Shown piece after piece: positions 41,162 to 52,405 of a DNA stretch of 64,000 bases. The position numbers and the translations under genes are program-made. Source of the stretch: Bolinopsis microptera (taxonomy: Eukaryota > Ctenophora > Tentaculata > Lobata > Bolinopsidae). The notes below the pieces were generated by a model. The model saw only the letters and a list, made by a program, of their open reading frames with translations. It made no database searches and was not told where the DNA came from. The stretch covers positions 11,935,578 to 11,999,577 of the forward strand of contig NC_087073.1 of the NCBI RefSeq assembly GCF_026151205.1, in the 5' to 3' direction. Within the stretch, counting starts at the first letter, position 1, and each line of letters starts with the position of its first letter.

Positions 41162-42605
41162 GAAAGTTCACGAGGAGAGTCATGATTTTTCCCGAGGATC
41201 CTGGAAATTTTGAACTTCCTCTGGCGTCGAGCCTGGCGATTTTTCTACAATGTTAATCGATCTGTCCACTTCCAGTTATTTTGATCTGTTAATTGTGAAA
41301 ACATACATTTGGAATGTTCAGACAAACATTAAATTTTGTGCATCTTCAGTCATAACTTACACTGGTTGGTACTCAGTACTACCGGGCTATCTATACTGTT
41401 TCATAATATGCAATTTAAACATCCGTAGCCAAATAAAGAGTTAAACGTTATAACCCAGAGTCACTACTATTATTAGCACTACAAGTAGCTCAAATTGCTG
41501 CCAAATTATCACTTTAAGGGCCGTGAACCACGTCAGTCTTCGATTTCAAACACCTAGCACATCTTCAAAAATTTAGAAAAGAGGCATTCTGGACGTATGG
41601 AGCGAGTATGGTTTGCCAGAAATGAAAGGTTTCTTCAAGAATTTACAATTTTTATTAACATTGAGCTTCATCGACATTAAGCCAGTCACTACGTACAGTC
41701 ATTAGCCAGTTAATAGCAGTCACTGCTCAAAGATAAGGGAAATCAACGGATCCGTTCAATTTCAGACAAGTTAAAGAGCTCCCAGCCCCAGGCATTGAAG
41801 CTTTTGCATTAGCTTTTGATTGGCTTAATCACATTAGCACAAGGAGATCTTTGCCCTGTGAAATAAATCAGTAATGCGCTTGCTGTTAAAATATTCACGG
41901 AGATGAAATCAAGCAGGAGACAACTATCAAGGGCACTGATACCCAATTATTTATTTCGCATATTATAACGACTCCAGAAAATAGTTAAAGCAATCAGACT
42001 GCTGACACCACAGAAACAAAACCCGAGAGATATAAAGACGGACTAACAATCGGAACTGTCAATGAAACAGATTTACCTTAAATTTAATGTGAACATATAA
42101 GTATAGTGCTTGGAGTTCTGACGACAGCCTGATAAATTGAGAATATTTGATAGTTATGATGAAACAGAATTATTATCCAATTATGTACTTTGAACCAGTC
42201 TATCGTAATTACCAGTCGCACTTTTATTTTCCATATCATGGAGCAGCAAGTCCAATTCGCTTATTTGGATCGGAAGTGAATTTCTTGAAAATAAATTTGG
42301 AAGGTTTCGACTTGAATTGAACAAACAAAAAGCACCCATATAAAAATGACTTATAAAAATTCAATAGATATAATAAAGTCTGTACAAGTCTCGAGTCACG
42401 CACATTCGTGACATTCAGCATACAAAGGCGATAGGACTGAATCAGCAGCGCATATCAATGAGAAAACACAAAGTAATTCCCGCATAAATTGAACAAAAGG
42501 TGCTTAATCGGGTGAAAAGAAAAGGGCTTTCACTCGGACACGTTTCATTATGCTATGTTAATGAATATTGGATATTGGATGTAGTTTATTTTTAGTTATT
42601 TTTGC

Positions 42606-43521
42606 GGCAAGTTTCCATAACTAATTTTTTGTGATCAGCGGTAATAACCGCTTTTTTTACGCTAAAAAGCGCTTATTGATAAAACCCACCGTTATTTGGC
42701 GATTATAAAGCGATTATAAACGGTCCCGTTAATAAACGATTAAAAACGATTATATCGCTTTTTCCATAAAATATTTTTGCAAAAGCGATTATTAGCGCTT
42801 TAAAAGCGACAATAAATCGCGAATTAAAATTATTAGTGATAAAAAAACGCTTTTATTTTAGGGTTGTCGATTATTATCGCTCCGTAAGCGCTTTTCAAAA
42901 AAACGCTTATAAACCGTTTTTTGGACCGTTTTTAAAACGCTTTTAATCGACTATAAGCGATTATATTCACTAGGGAAAGTTCCAAATTAAAAAGCGCCTA
43001 CTAATCGTTAAAAAAACGCTTTTTTATTTTAAGTTAATAAGCGGTTTAAATCGATTATAAAACGATTATAAGCGACAATAAGCGATTTTTTGAAATCTGC
43101 TAAAAAGCGATATTTTCACTATGATCAGCGCTTATACCGCTTTTCTTGAAATTTTCCTACTGAAAAGCGTTATAAGCGCTTATTTATTTGCTGTCTATAA
43201 GCGATTATAAACGATTATAAGCGCTTTTTTACGTATTTGAAACGAGGAAAAAATTGTCAGGTACGAGATATTATAAGCGATTATAAGTGATTATAAAGTA
43301 TCGTAAATGTTATTGTCTTCAATTGTCGCTTATAAGCGATTATAAACGATGAAAAGCGCTTTTTGACGCATTTTAAAACTATGATCAAAATATGTTTTGA
43401 TTTGATTTATTTGGGGTATATAAGCGATTATGTAAGCGGGGTATATAAGCGATTATAAACGATTATAAGCGCTTAATTCTTTACGTATTTGGAACGAGGG
43501 ACACAATTAACAACAAAAATT
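42606..43521 (+). repeat. Left terminal inverted repeat of the 12.1-kb element
   Basis: The arm is dense in AAGCGATTATAA, AAAAGCGCTT and complements, in both orientations, with many short internal hairpins. It ends near AACAAAAATTACGCG, whose complement is at about 49380-49400. It keeps uninterrupted versions of every site at which the right arm carries an insertion. Confidence 0.85.
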
Positions 43522-43529
43522 ACGCGAGA

Positions 43530-43547
43530 GCCGGAGGTCCCCAGGTA
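43530..43547 (+). mobile_element. TTACTGGG mini-element, right-end remnant
   Basis: Only the final GGAGGTCCCCAGGTAA portion is present, at the junction between the left terminal repeat and the GTCTCC array. Confidence 0.5.
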
Positions 43548-43548
43548 A

Positions 43549-43698
43549 CGTCTCCGTCTCCGTCTCCGTCTCCGTCTCCGTCTCCGTCTCCGTCTCCGTC
43601 TCCGTCTCCGTCTCCGTCTCCGTCTCCGTCTCCGTCTCCGTCTCCATCTCCATCTCCGTCTCCGTCTCCTTCTCCTTCTCCTTCTCCTTTTCCTTTTT
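43549..43698. repeat. (GTCTCC)n hexanucleotide array
   Basis: About 21 GTCTCC units decay to CTTCTCC at the right edge. The complement array lies at 46039-46122 and 46196-46313, at matching places of the inner inverted repeat. Confidence 0.95.
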
Positions 43699-44302
43699 GA
43701 ATTCGATTATTTAGGGCTAGGGCTCGGGAATTAGGGTTGTGGTAAGGGTATCGGATAGCTTCGGGGTTATATATTATGGTCGTTAGGGTTGGGGATTACG
43801 CAGGAGGAGCAAAGTGCAAAGAAACTGCCACAAACTGCTACAAACTGCTACTAACTGCTACAAACTGGCACTTACTGCCACAAACTGGCACTAACTGCTA
43901 CAAACGGGCACTGACTGCTACAAACGGGCACTAACTGCTGCAATCGCGCCCACGCATTGCTCCTCCTGTGATTAGGGTTTATGTAAAACCGTTTTTACGG
44001 CTGCAAAACTATAAAAACCTTGTACCCCCATCGTTGTTTCATTATACCCCTGTAGAGTTTCTACGATACAGGGGGAGCTGCGCAATTGTGCGCGGCGGGT
44101 CATACAACGTATGACAATAAAACCAAAGTCACATGAAATTTTTGGGCGAGCGAATTAGTCAAAGCCAGCTCGGCATTTTGCCGCAATCTACGTGGTTGCG
44201 AAAAGGATTATTTGATGCGCGGCGCAGCCCAGTAGTGCATCGCGCTACAAGTAATTGTTCTAGTTCTACTTTATTGTATCCCAGAGTGGTATTTGACGCA
44301 CG
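43699..44302 (+). repeat. Inner inverted repeat, left arm
   Basis: The sequence from GAATTCGATTATTTAGGG to GAGTGGTATTTGACGC pairs with the complement of about 45483-46020. It contains degenerate TTAGGG motifs at 43710-43795, the 182-bp element at 43799-43980 (absent from the right arm), and a GC-rich block around 44070-44230. Confidence 0.8.
43799..43980. mobile_element. 182-bp nested element with CRCAGGAGGAGCAA ends
   Basis: Inverted ends CGCAGGAGGAGCAA and TTGCTCCTCCTGTG surround tandem CTGCTACAAACTGGCA-type units. ATTA is duplicated at 43795-43798 and 43981-43984. The right inner arm keeps the empty site (GGGATTAGGG as complement). Confidence 0.7.
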
Positions 44303-44376
44303 TTACTGGGCGGCGCTCAGCCTGTCATTCCGCCGAATCTCTATTATGAACATAATAGCCTGAGGTCCCCAGGTAA
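44303..44376 (+). mobile_element. TTACTGGG mini-element, copy 3 (74 bp)
   Basis: A compact copy flanked by GACGCACG(T) on both sides. It can fold completely: the ends pair (TACTGGG / CCCAGGTA), then GGCGG-CCGCC, then CTATTAT-GAAC-ATAATAG. Confidence 0.8.
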
Positions 44377-45482
44377 GACGCACGTTATAATTGTTTATAT
44401 TAGGCGTGCAGAATTTTAACAAGAATTTCAACAAAAATTTTGCCGCGGTTAAACCACGCACGATCAATTTTTCTAATTGCCAAACACCACTCTGGGATAT
44501 ACTAGTGACTAGGGGGTGCACCATAAAAATAAACTTGCTCGGATTTTTAAAATGTTTGTACCATTGTTTTCTAGAGACTGTGAGAATTTTCACAATACCA
44601 AATTTGTCATACCTTTTTAGAAAGATCAGTGAGTTTCGCCTAGGTGCCATATTTGATGGTGCGCGGCTTTTGGAGCAAAATTAGCTGTAAAAGTCGCGTA
44701 ATTTGACCAAATTTGACCAAATTCGTTGATTTTTGTCGTATTATTTGGATATATCTTCAGTTCCTTGCATGAGATCATTCTGAAAATTGGCGACGACCTT
44801 CCAATAGGGCTTTCACAACTGTCCGAAAAATTTGGTGGATATTGGAGTTGATATAGTGATCAAAATGGGGCAAAATACGCTGCTTTTAGCTGTAACATAA
44901 TGTCTGATGGTTGGATATGCTTTAAACTTTTTGGACACTTTCCTTGTAAGTCTATGAGTAAGATTACCAATTTTTGTTGCAATCGGAGGTCGGGAAGGAT
45001 ACTTAATATCTACCCAGGAAAAGTTACCGGCTGGTGGTGGTACTATATATAGAGTTGGTTTAATTTAAACAGACGGCTTGACCTCGCGCGCGACAACAAG
45101 CATGATTTGCACGCGTGGCGCATTCCAATGTTCAGGCAGCTACCACGTGACACAATTCAGCCAACCAGAGTACAGGAATCCGCAAAGTTAAAGTTACAAA
45201 CTTTTGATCGGCCCGAAAGGGGACTTTTCTGGAGATTTTGAGATAACTCAACAATTACGTTGTCTTGAATTTTCCTCCTGGAGAGGTAACGTTATTTTTA
45301 AAAGAGGAACATGTTACAAAAAACCGGAAGTCTCTGCAACTCTTTTACTTTCAAAGTTAAGCCCCATCCGGTCAGGGTTTCTGGGTATTTGTTTGAAGAA
45401 AATTGTGCTGGCCGAAATTAGCGCTAAAAAACCATCCTACAGTCGGCACGCGCGGCTCACTGTCGATGACGCACTACCTAGA
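44377..45482. other. Spacer of the inner inverted repeat, unidentified
   Basis: About 1.1 kb is left between the inner arms. It contains two unremarkable ORFs of about 96 codons (44391-44684 and 45204-45494, plus strand) that match no family I know, and repeated phrases such as GACCAAATTTGACCAAATT. There is no transposase signature. Confidence 0.4.
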
Positions 45483-46125
45483 TATACAATATGAATAAAG
45501 TAGAACAATTACTTGTAGAGCGATGCACTACTAGACTGGACTGCGCCGCGCATCAAATAATTCTTCTCACAACCACGTAGATCGCAGCAAAATGCACTAT
45601 TGGGCCTTGCCGAACTGGCTTTTATTAATTCGCTGATTTGCTCGCCCAAAAATTGTATGTGACTTTGGTTTTTATTGTCATACGTTGTATGACCCGCCGC
45701 GCACGAGGTGCGCGGCTCCCCTGTATCGTAGAAACTCTACAGGGGTAAAGTAAAACGGCGATGGGGGTTACTGGGCGGCGCTCAGCCTGTCATTCCACCG
45801 AATCTTTATTCTTTATGAAACATAATAGCCTGGGGTCCCCAGGTAACGATGGGGGTCACGACGTGATACAAGGTTTTTATAGTTTTGCAGCCGTACAAAA
45901 CGGTTTTACATAAACCCTAATCCCAACCCTAACAACCATAATATATAATCCCGAAGCTATCCGATACCCTTACCACAACCCTAACCCGAGCCCTAGCCCT
46001 AAACAATCGAATTCAAAAAAGGAAAAGGAGAAGGAGGAGGAGACGGAGACGGATACGGGGGCAGAGACGGAGACGGAGACGGAGACGGAGACGGAGACGG
46101 AGACGGAGACGGAGACGGAGACGAA
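45483..46125 (-). repeat. Inner inverted repeat, right arm
   Basis: Complement of 43549-44302. It carries its own insertion of the 79-bp TTACTGGG element at 45768-45846, where the left arm is empty (CGATGGGGGTACAAGG as complement at about 44020-44035). Confidence 0.8.
45768..45846 (+). mobile_element. TTACTGGG mini-element, copy 4 (79 bp)
   Basis: Flanked by CGATGGGGG on both sides. The empty site survives in the opposite inner arm. Its CCACC in place of CCGCC weakens the first hairpin by one pair. Confidence 0.8.
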
Positions 46126-46313
46126 GCTATCCGATACCCTTACCACAACCCTAACCCGAGCCGCGCCCTAGCCCTAAACAATCGAATTCAAAAAGGAGAC
46201 GGAGACGGAGACGGAGACGGAGACGGAGACGGAGACGGAGACGGAGACGGAGACGGAGACGGAGACGGAGACGGAGACGGAGACGGAGACGGAGACGGAG
46301 ACGGAGACGGAGT
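46039..46313. repeat. (GGAGAC)n arrays with duplicated flank
   Basis: Two GGAGAC arrays (46039-46122 and 46196-46313) are separated by a second copy of the arm piece GAAGCTATCCGATACCC through AATCGAATTC. The right end of the inner arm has therefore been duplicated in tandem. Confidence 0.9.
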
Positions 46314-46559
46314 ATCATATCAAATTGTTGTTATTCTCTAGCCGACGGCTTGCTAGTTAAATAAATCGTACGCGTAATCAGTTTCAATCCCGGCCTCACG
46401 GAAAATCTTGAAACACGCGGTATCATAAACGTATTCGTAAACGGATGAAAGGCGACCATGTTACTAGTTCTATATAGATTATAGCTATAAGTATTAGTAG
46501 AAGTGTTACTGAGAGATGTGCACTTTGTGTTCATGTGTCGGCAAGAGAATAACCTCATT

Positions 46560-47490
46560 TGATCTCCTTTTCCTTCTCCTTGTCTCCTTGTTTCATTGTC
46601 TCCTTGTCTCCTTGTGTCCTTGTCTCCTTGTGTCCTTGTCTCCTTGTCTCCTTGTCTCCTTGTCTCCTTGTCTCCTTGTCTCCTTGTCTCCTTGTCATTG
46701 TCCTTGTTTCATTGTCTTTGTCTCCTTGTCCTTGTCTCCTTGTCTCATTGTCTCCATGTCTCCTTGTCTCCTTGTCTCCTTGTCTCCTTGTCCTTGTCTC
46801 CTTTTCCTTGTCTCCTTGTCCTTGTCTCCTTGTCCTTGTCCTTGTCCTAGTCTCATTGTCCTTGTCTCCTTGTCCTTGTCTCCTTGTCATTGTCCTTGTT
46901 TCATTGTCCTTGTTTCATTGTCTTTGTCTCCTTGTCCTTGTCTCCTTGTCTCATTGTCTCCATGTCTCCTTGTCTCCTTGTCTCCTTGTCCTTGTCTCCT
47001 TTTCCTTGTCTCCTTGTCCTTGTCTCCTTGTCCTTGTCCTTGTCCTAGTCTCATTGTCCTTGTCTCCTTGTCCTTGTCTCCTTGTCCTTGTCTCCTTGTC
47101 CTTGTCTCCTTGTCCTTGTCTCCTTTTCCTTGTCTCCTTGTCCTTGTCTCCTTGTCCTTGTCCTTGTCCTTGTCCTTGTCCTTGTCTCCTTGTCCTTGTC
47201 TCCTTTTCCTTGTCTCCTTGTCCTTGTCTCCTTTTCCTTGTCTCCTTGTCCTTGGCCTTGTCCTTGGCCTTGTCTCCTTGTCCTTGTCCTTGTCTCCTTG
47301 TCTTTGTTCTTGTCCTTCTCCTTGTCTTGCTCCTTGTCCTTGTCCTTCTCTTTCTCATTCTCCTTCTCCTTCTCCTTCTCCTTCTCCTTCTCCTTCTCCT
47401 TCTCCTTCTCCTTCTCCTTCTCCTTCTCCTTCTCCTTCTCCTTCTCCTTCTCCTTCTCCTTCTCCTTCTCCTTCTCCTTCTCCTTCTCCT
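46560..47490. repeat. (TCCTTGTC)n then (CTCCTT)n low-complexity tract
   Basis: Drifting TCCTTGTC / TCTCCTTG units run to about 47340, then nearly pure CTCCTT to 47490. All three frames on the plus strand and one on the minus strand stay open (Ser/Pro, Leu, Ser/Phe, Arg runs). This is purely a consequence of the repeat. Confidence 0.95.
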
Positions 47491-48043
47491 TATTACCAAC
47501 ATCTTATCATCGTTGTACAATTTTTGTGGTTGCAAACTTTCAGTTCTCTGGCAACAAGGATTAAGATAGATCGCTAAATATTATGTCAATGTGTACAGTG
47601 TAACTATATATTTCCATATAACATATAGTGAAACAAATGAAATTAACTCAAGATTAAGAAGCGGTTGTAATTTATCAAAACGCAAATTATTAAAAATCAA
47701 AACGCAAATTATCGTCATGACGGCAAAAGATATATCTTTTATTTCCAATTTGCTGCGAAAATATTGGCAGATGTGCAAAAAATCCCAAGCTTCCCTAGAA
47801 TTCATGTTTTACTAGCCTGTCACGTGACCAAAAACGGTTTTTTTGCTTATAACTCTCCAGGGAAGCATTTTTACCCTACGTCATGGGGGGGGGGGGTGAT
47901 TCGGAATTAGCGTCCAAAAATACATCGATTCAGATCAATTTCATACCCAAAGGGCCTTTTCACAAGAATTTTCTTAAAATTTGGGCGAGCGATTTAGTAT
48001 GAGCGCGCCGAGCTATGTCATTTATAATACCTTATAATCGCTT

Positions 48044-49369
48044 ATAGTCCAGTCATTTATGGAAATGAACCTGCAAATTTTCAGATACTCACGAAACTTT
48101 GCACAGACCTTCCCAAAGGTATGAATAAACGATTTTCGGTTGGAGACATTTTTTTACCATGGGGAAAACCCAGGAGGGCCACGCACATATTGACCCAATA
48201 ACGTAACCGACCCTTTGCTTCTGAAGGTCGTAGAGACTTCAAAATAGGCTTAAACGAAGCCGCATATGCATGTTTATATAGAAGTTATTGATCAACACAT
48301 GGCCTAAAATCCTTAATTTTCGAGAAATTCGCCAAAAACCATTTTGGGCGAGGCGCTGAGCCAATTTGCTAACTTTTGATATAATCGTGATAGAGTCTTC
48401 GGACAAAGTGCAAAAGAACCGCAATTGGCATATTTATATATGACTTATGAAGAAACATGTGCCTTAAAGTGCTTAATTTTTCAGTTATTGGCGAAAAACT
48501 GATTTTCGGTTCCAGAAATCATGCAAAAATATGGGTATCTGGTAAATTGGGCTATGAAGGCCCTAGAGATTTTTGAATGAGTGCAAATTGTGCAGAATGG
48601 CCATGTTTATATACAACTTATGAAGCAATATGTACCCTAAAATGCTCACTTTTCGAGTTATTTGGGGGAAAACCAGAGACAATTTTCACGAAATAGAGCA
48701 AAATTGGTTATATCAGCCATTTTTGCCTCCCGTTCTATGTTAATAACTCGAAAAGTGAGCATTTTAGGGTACATATTGCTTCATAAGTTGTATATAAACA
48801 TGGCCATTCTGCACAATTTGCACCCATTAAAAAATCTCTAGGGCCTTCATAGCCCAATTTACCAGATACCCATATTTTTGCATGATTTCTGGAACCGAAA
48901 ATCAGTTTCCGCCAATAACTGAAAAAGTAAGCACTTTAAGGCACATGTTTCTTCATAAGTCATATATAAATATGCCAATTGCGGTTCTTTTGCACTCTAT
49001 CCGAAGACTCTATCACGATCATATCAAAAGTTAGTAAAATGGGCTCAGCGCCACTCCCAAAATGGTTTTTGGCGAATTTCTCGAAAAGTAAGGATTTTAG
49101 GCCATGTGTTGATCAATAACTTCTATATAAACATGCATATGCGGCTTCGTTTAAGCCTATTTTGAAGTCTCTACGACTTTCAGAAGCAAAAGGTCAGTTA
49201 CATTATTGGATCAATATGGGCGTGGCCCTCCTGGGTTTTCCCCATGGTAAAAAATTTCTCCAACCGAAAATCGTTTATTCATACCTTTTGGAAGGTCTGT
49301 GCAAAGTTTCGTGAGTATCTGAAAATTTGCAGGTTCATTTCCATAAATGTCCATTAATAACTGGACTAT
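48044..49369. repeat. 1.3-kb palindrome (620-bp arms, 78-bp spacer)
   Basis: Arms 48044-48663 and 48742-49369 are near-identical complements, from ATAGTCCAGT outward to CGAGTTATT at the centre. Differences are scattered substitutions and small indels. Within the arms, phrases such as ACTTATGAAG-AACATGTGCC and ACATGGCCTAAAATCCTTAA recur about every 190 bp, so each arm is itself a run of diverged units. No coding content. Confidence 0.85.
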
Positions 49370-49616
49370 TATTATAATATCGCGTAATTTTGTTGTTAAT
49401 TGTGTCCTCGTTCCAAATACGTAAAAAATCAAGCGCTCATAATCGTTTATAATCGCTTATATACCCCGCTTACATAATCGCTTATATACCCCAAATAAAT
49501 CAAATCAAAACATATTTTGATCATAGTTTTAAAATGCGTCAAAAAGCGCTTTTCATCGTTTATAGGGGGGGGTGTCACGTCCGTCTATGTCCGCTTGTCT
49601 CATAGAATCCAAAAAG

Positions 49617-49757
49617 GACAGGACATAGGCGGACATAGGCGGACATAGGCGGACATAGGCGGACATAGACGGACATAGGCGGACATAGACGGACATAGGC
49701 GGACATAGGCGGACATAGGCGGACATAGACGGACATAGGCGGACATAGGCGGACATT
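49617..49757. repeat. 10-bp tandem array GGACATAGGC
   Basis: About 14 head-to-tail copies with GGACATAGAC variants. The same motif recurs at 50354-50429 and as its inverse near both ends of the host element. Confidence 0.9.
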
Positions 49758-49806
49758 AATGGACACCTAAATTGCTAAATAAAATGTTCAATTTTTGCTG
49801 TTATAG

Positions 49807-51136
49807 GGGGATCATGTTTTTTGTCCGTTCGGTACCCTATATTTTCAAAACGGACAAAAAATAGAGCGGACAAAAACGGACAAAAACAGACAAAAATGGA
49901 AATAACATTTAGATGCTTCCTCCTCCTACTCTTCCTCCTCCTCCTCCCCCTGGGTCTTCCTGATCTTCCTCAGTCCTCTTCCTCCTCCCCTCCTCAGTCC
50001 TCCTCCTACTCCTCCTCCTCGTCCTCAGTCCTCCTCATCAGTCCTCAACAGTCCTTCTCCTCCCCAGTCCTCCTCCTCCTCCTCAGTCCTCCTCCTGGGT
50101 CCTCCTCCTGGGTCCTCCTCCTCCTCTTCATCCTCCTCCTCTTCCTCCTCTGTCCTCAGTCCTCCTCCTCATCCTTCTCCTCAGTCCTCCATCCTCCTCC
50201 TCAGTCCTCCCCCAGTCCCCTCCTCCTCCTATTCAGTCCTCCTCCTCCTCCTCCTCCTCCTTCTCAGTCCTCCTCAGTCCTCCTCCTCCTCCTGAGTCCT
50301 CCTCCTCCTCCTCCTCCTCTTCCCTTTCAGTCATCCTCCTCAGCCATCCTCAGGCGGACATAGGCGGACATAGACGGACATAGGCGGACATAGACGGACA
50401 TAGGCGGACATAGGCGGACATTAATGGACACCTAAATTGCTAAATAAAATGTTCAATTTTTGCTGTTATAGGGGGATCATGTTTTTTGTCTGTTCGGTAC
50501 CCTATATTTTCAAAACTGACAAAAAATAGAGCGGACAAAAACGGACAAAAACGGACAAAAATGGAAATAACATTTAGATACTTCCTCCTCCTACTCTTCC
50601 TCCTCCTCCTCCCCCTGGGTCTTCCTGATCTTCCTCAGTCCTCTTCCTCCTCCCCTCCTCAGTCCTCCTCCTACTCCTCCTCCTCGTCCTCAGTCCTCCT
50701 CATCAGTCCTCAACAGTCCTTCTCCTCCCCAGTCCTCCTCCTCCTCCTGAGTCCTCCTCCTGGGTCCTCCTCCTGGGTCCTCCTCCTCCTCTTCATCCTC
50801 CTCCTCTTCCTCCTCAGTCCTCAGTCCTCCTCCTCATCCTTCTCCTCAGTCCTCCATCCTCCTCCTCAGTCCTCCCCCAGTCCCCCTCCTCCTCCTATTC
50901 AGTCCTCCTCCTCCTCCTCCTCCTCCTCCTTCTCAGTCCTCCTCTTCCTCCTGAGTCCTCCTTCTCCTCCTCCTCCTCTTCCCTCTCAGTCATCCTCCTC
51001 AGCCATCCTCCTCAATCCTCCTCCTCCTGGGTCCTCCTCCTCCTCTTCATTCTCCTCCTCTTCCTCCTCGGTCCTCAGTCCTCCTCCTCCTGGGTCCTCC
51101 TCCTCATCCTCCTCATCAGTCCTCCTCCTCCCCAGT
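49807..51136. repeat. Tandem duplication of about 665 bp
   Basis: The block GGGGGATCATGTTTTTTGTC through a CGGACAAAAA-rich stretch into a TCCTCC tract begins at about 49806 and again at about 50471. The copies are nearly identical, differing by point changes and repeat-length variation. Confidence 0.8.
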
Positions 51137-51637
51137 CCTCTCCCAGTCCCCCTCCTTCTCCTCCTCCTATTCAGTCCTCCTCCTCCTCCTCCTCCTCCTA
51201 TTCAGTCCTCCTCCTGAGTCCTCCTCCTGAGTCCTCCTCCTCCTCCCTCTCAGTCATCCTCCTGAGTCATCCTCCCCAGCCATCCTCCTCAGCCATCCTC
51301 CTCAGTACTCCTCAGTCCTCCTCCTTCTCAGTCATCGTCAGTCCTCCTCCTCAGTCCTCCTCAGTCCTCTTCCTCCTCTTCCTCCTCCTCCTCTCTCTCT
51401 GTCATCCTCCTCAGCCATCCTCCTCAGCCATCCTCCTCAGCCATCCTCCTCAGTTCTCCTCCTCCTTCTCCTAGGTCCTCCTTCTGGGTCCTCCTCCTCC
51501 TAGGTCTTCCTGATCCTTCTCCTCCCTCTCAGTCATCCTCCTCAGTCATCCTCCTCAGCCATCCTCCTCAGCCATCCTTCTCAGCCATCCTCCTCAGTAC
51601 TCTTCAGTACTCTTCAGTACTCTTCAGTCCTCAAAAT
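49916..51637. repeat. (TCCTCC)n / (TCCTCAG)n low-complexity tracts
   Basis: Pyrimidine-rich tracts interrupted at about 50345-50570. Units drift between TCCTCC, CCTCAGTCC and CAGCCATCC. Long Ser- and Pro-only frames result from the repeat. Confidence 0.9.
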
Positions 51638-51800
51638 GTTTGTCCGCTAATGTCCACCAATGTTCGCTAATGTCCACCAATGTCCATCCAAGTCCGCCAA
51701 TGTCCGTCCGGGTCCGCCAATGTCCGTCAGAGTCCGCCAATGTCCGTCCGAGTCCGCCAATGTCCGTCCAAGTCCGCCAATGTCCGTCCGTGTCCGCCTA
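51637..51800. repeat. Minisatellite TGTCCGTCCGAGTCCGCCAA
   Basis: About eight diverged copies of an 18-20-bp unit. Its core TGTCCG/CGGACA is shared with the GGACATAGGC array in the same element. Confidence 0.8.
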
Positions 51801-51875
51801 TGTCCCAAAAAACACGTCCGTTGTCTCATAGAATCCAAAAAGGACAGGACATAGGCGGACATAGACGGACATGAC

Positions 51876-51909
<34 letters not shown>

Positions 51910-52405
51910 TTTATAATCGCTTATAAGCGACAATTGAAGACAATAACATTTACGATACTTTATAATCACTTATAATCGCTTATAATATCTCGTACCTGAC
52001 AATTTTTTCCTCGTTTCAAATACTTAAAAAAGCGCTTATAATCGTTTATAATCGCTTATTATAGACAGCAAATAAATAAGCGCTTATAAACGCTTTTCAG
52101 TAGGAAAATTTCAAGAAAAGCGGTTATAAGCGCTGATCATAGTGAAAATATCGCTTTTTAGCAGATTTCAAAAAATCGCTTATTGTCGCTTATAATCGTT
52201 TTATAATCGATTTAAACCGCTTATTAACTTAAAATAAAAAAGCGTTTTTTTAACGATTAGTAGGCGCTTTTTAATTTGGAACTTTCCCTAGTGAATATAA
52301 TCGCTTATAGTCGATTAAAAGCGTTTTAAAAACGGTCCAAAAAACGGTTTATAAGCGTTTTTTTGAAAAGCGCTTACGGAGCGATAATAATCGACAACCC
52401 TAAAA

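Larger units (their letters stand above)
36576..42605. other. AT-rich intergenic DNA up to the giant element
   Basis: No gene called except the small ORF at 40430-40573 and mini-element copy 2. The stretch 38640-38900 is GC-richer with repeated CTACCATGATAACC and TACTGGGTA phrases, possibly an old unclassified element. Confidence 0.4.
49565..51909. mobile_element. Nested 2.3-kb element with G-run/C-run ends and satellite interior
   Basis: The left end is GGGGGGGGTGTCACGTCC and the right end is GGACATGACAC followed by 33 C. It is flanked by TTTATA at 49559-49564 and 51910-51915. The empty site CATCGTTTATAATCGC is preserved in the left arm of the host element. The interior holds a GGACATAGGC array, two copies of a block running from GGGGGATCATG to a (TCCTCC)n tract, and a TGTCCGTCCGAGTCCGCC array. 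The TCC-rich reading frames encode only Ser/Pro/Leu runs and are not genes. Confidence 0.75.

Noticed and set aside
46516-47577. ORFs of 336-353 codons (SPSP, LLLL) and a poly-Arg ORF
   Set aside because: By-products of TCCTTGTC and CTCCTT repeats. The 5' and 3' ends are not protein-like.
49821-51217. Ser/Pro-rich ORFs of 180 and 243 codons
   Set aside because: The two are copies of one duplicated TCCTCC tract, low-complexity only.
49617-51800. CRISPR-like regular array
   Set aside because: No unique spacers and no cas genes. The units are contiguous minisatellites in a eukaryotic genome.
51877-51909. 33-C run as an assembly gap or artefact
   Set aside because: The flanking inverted end and TTTATA duplication fit a real element end, although the exact length is not trustworthy.
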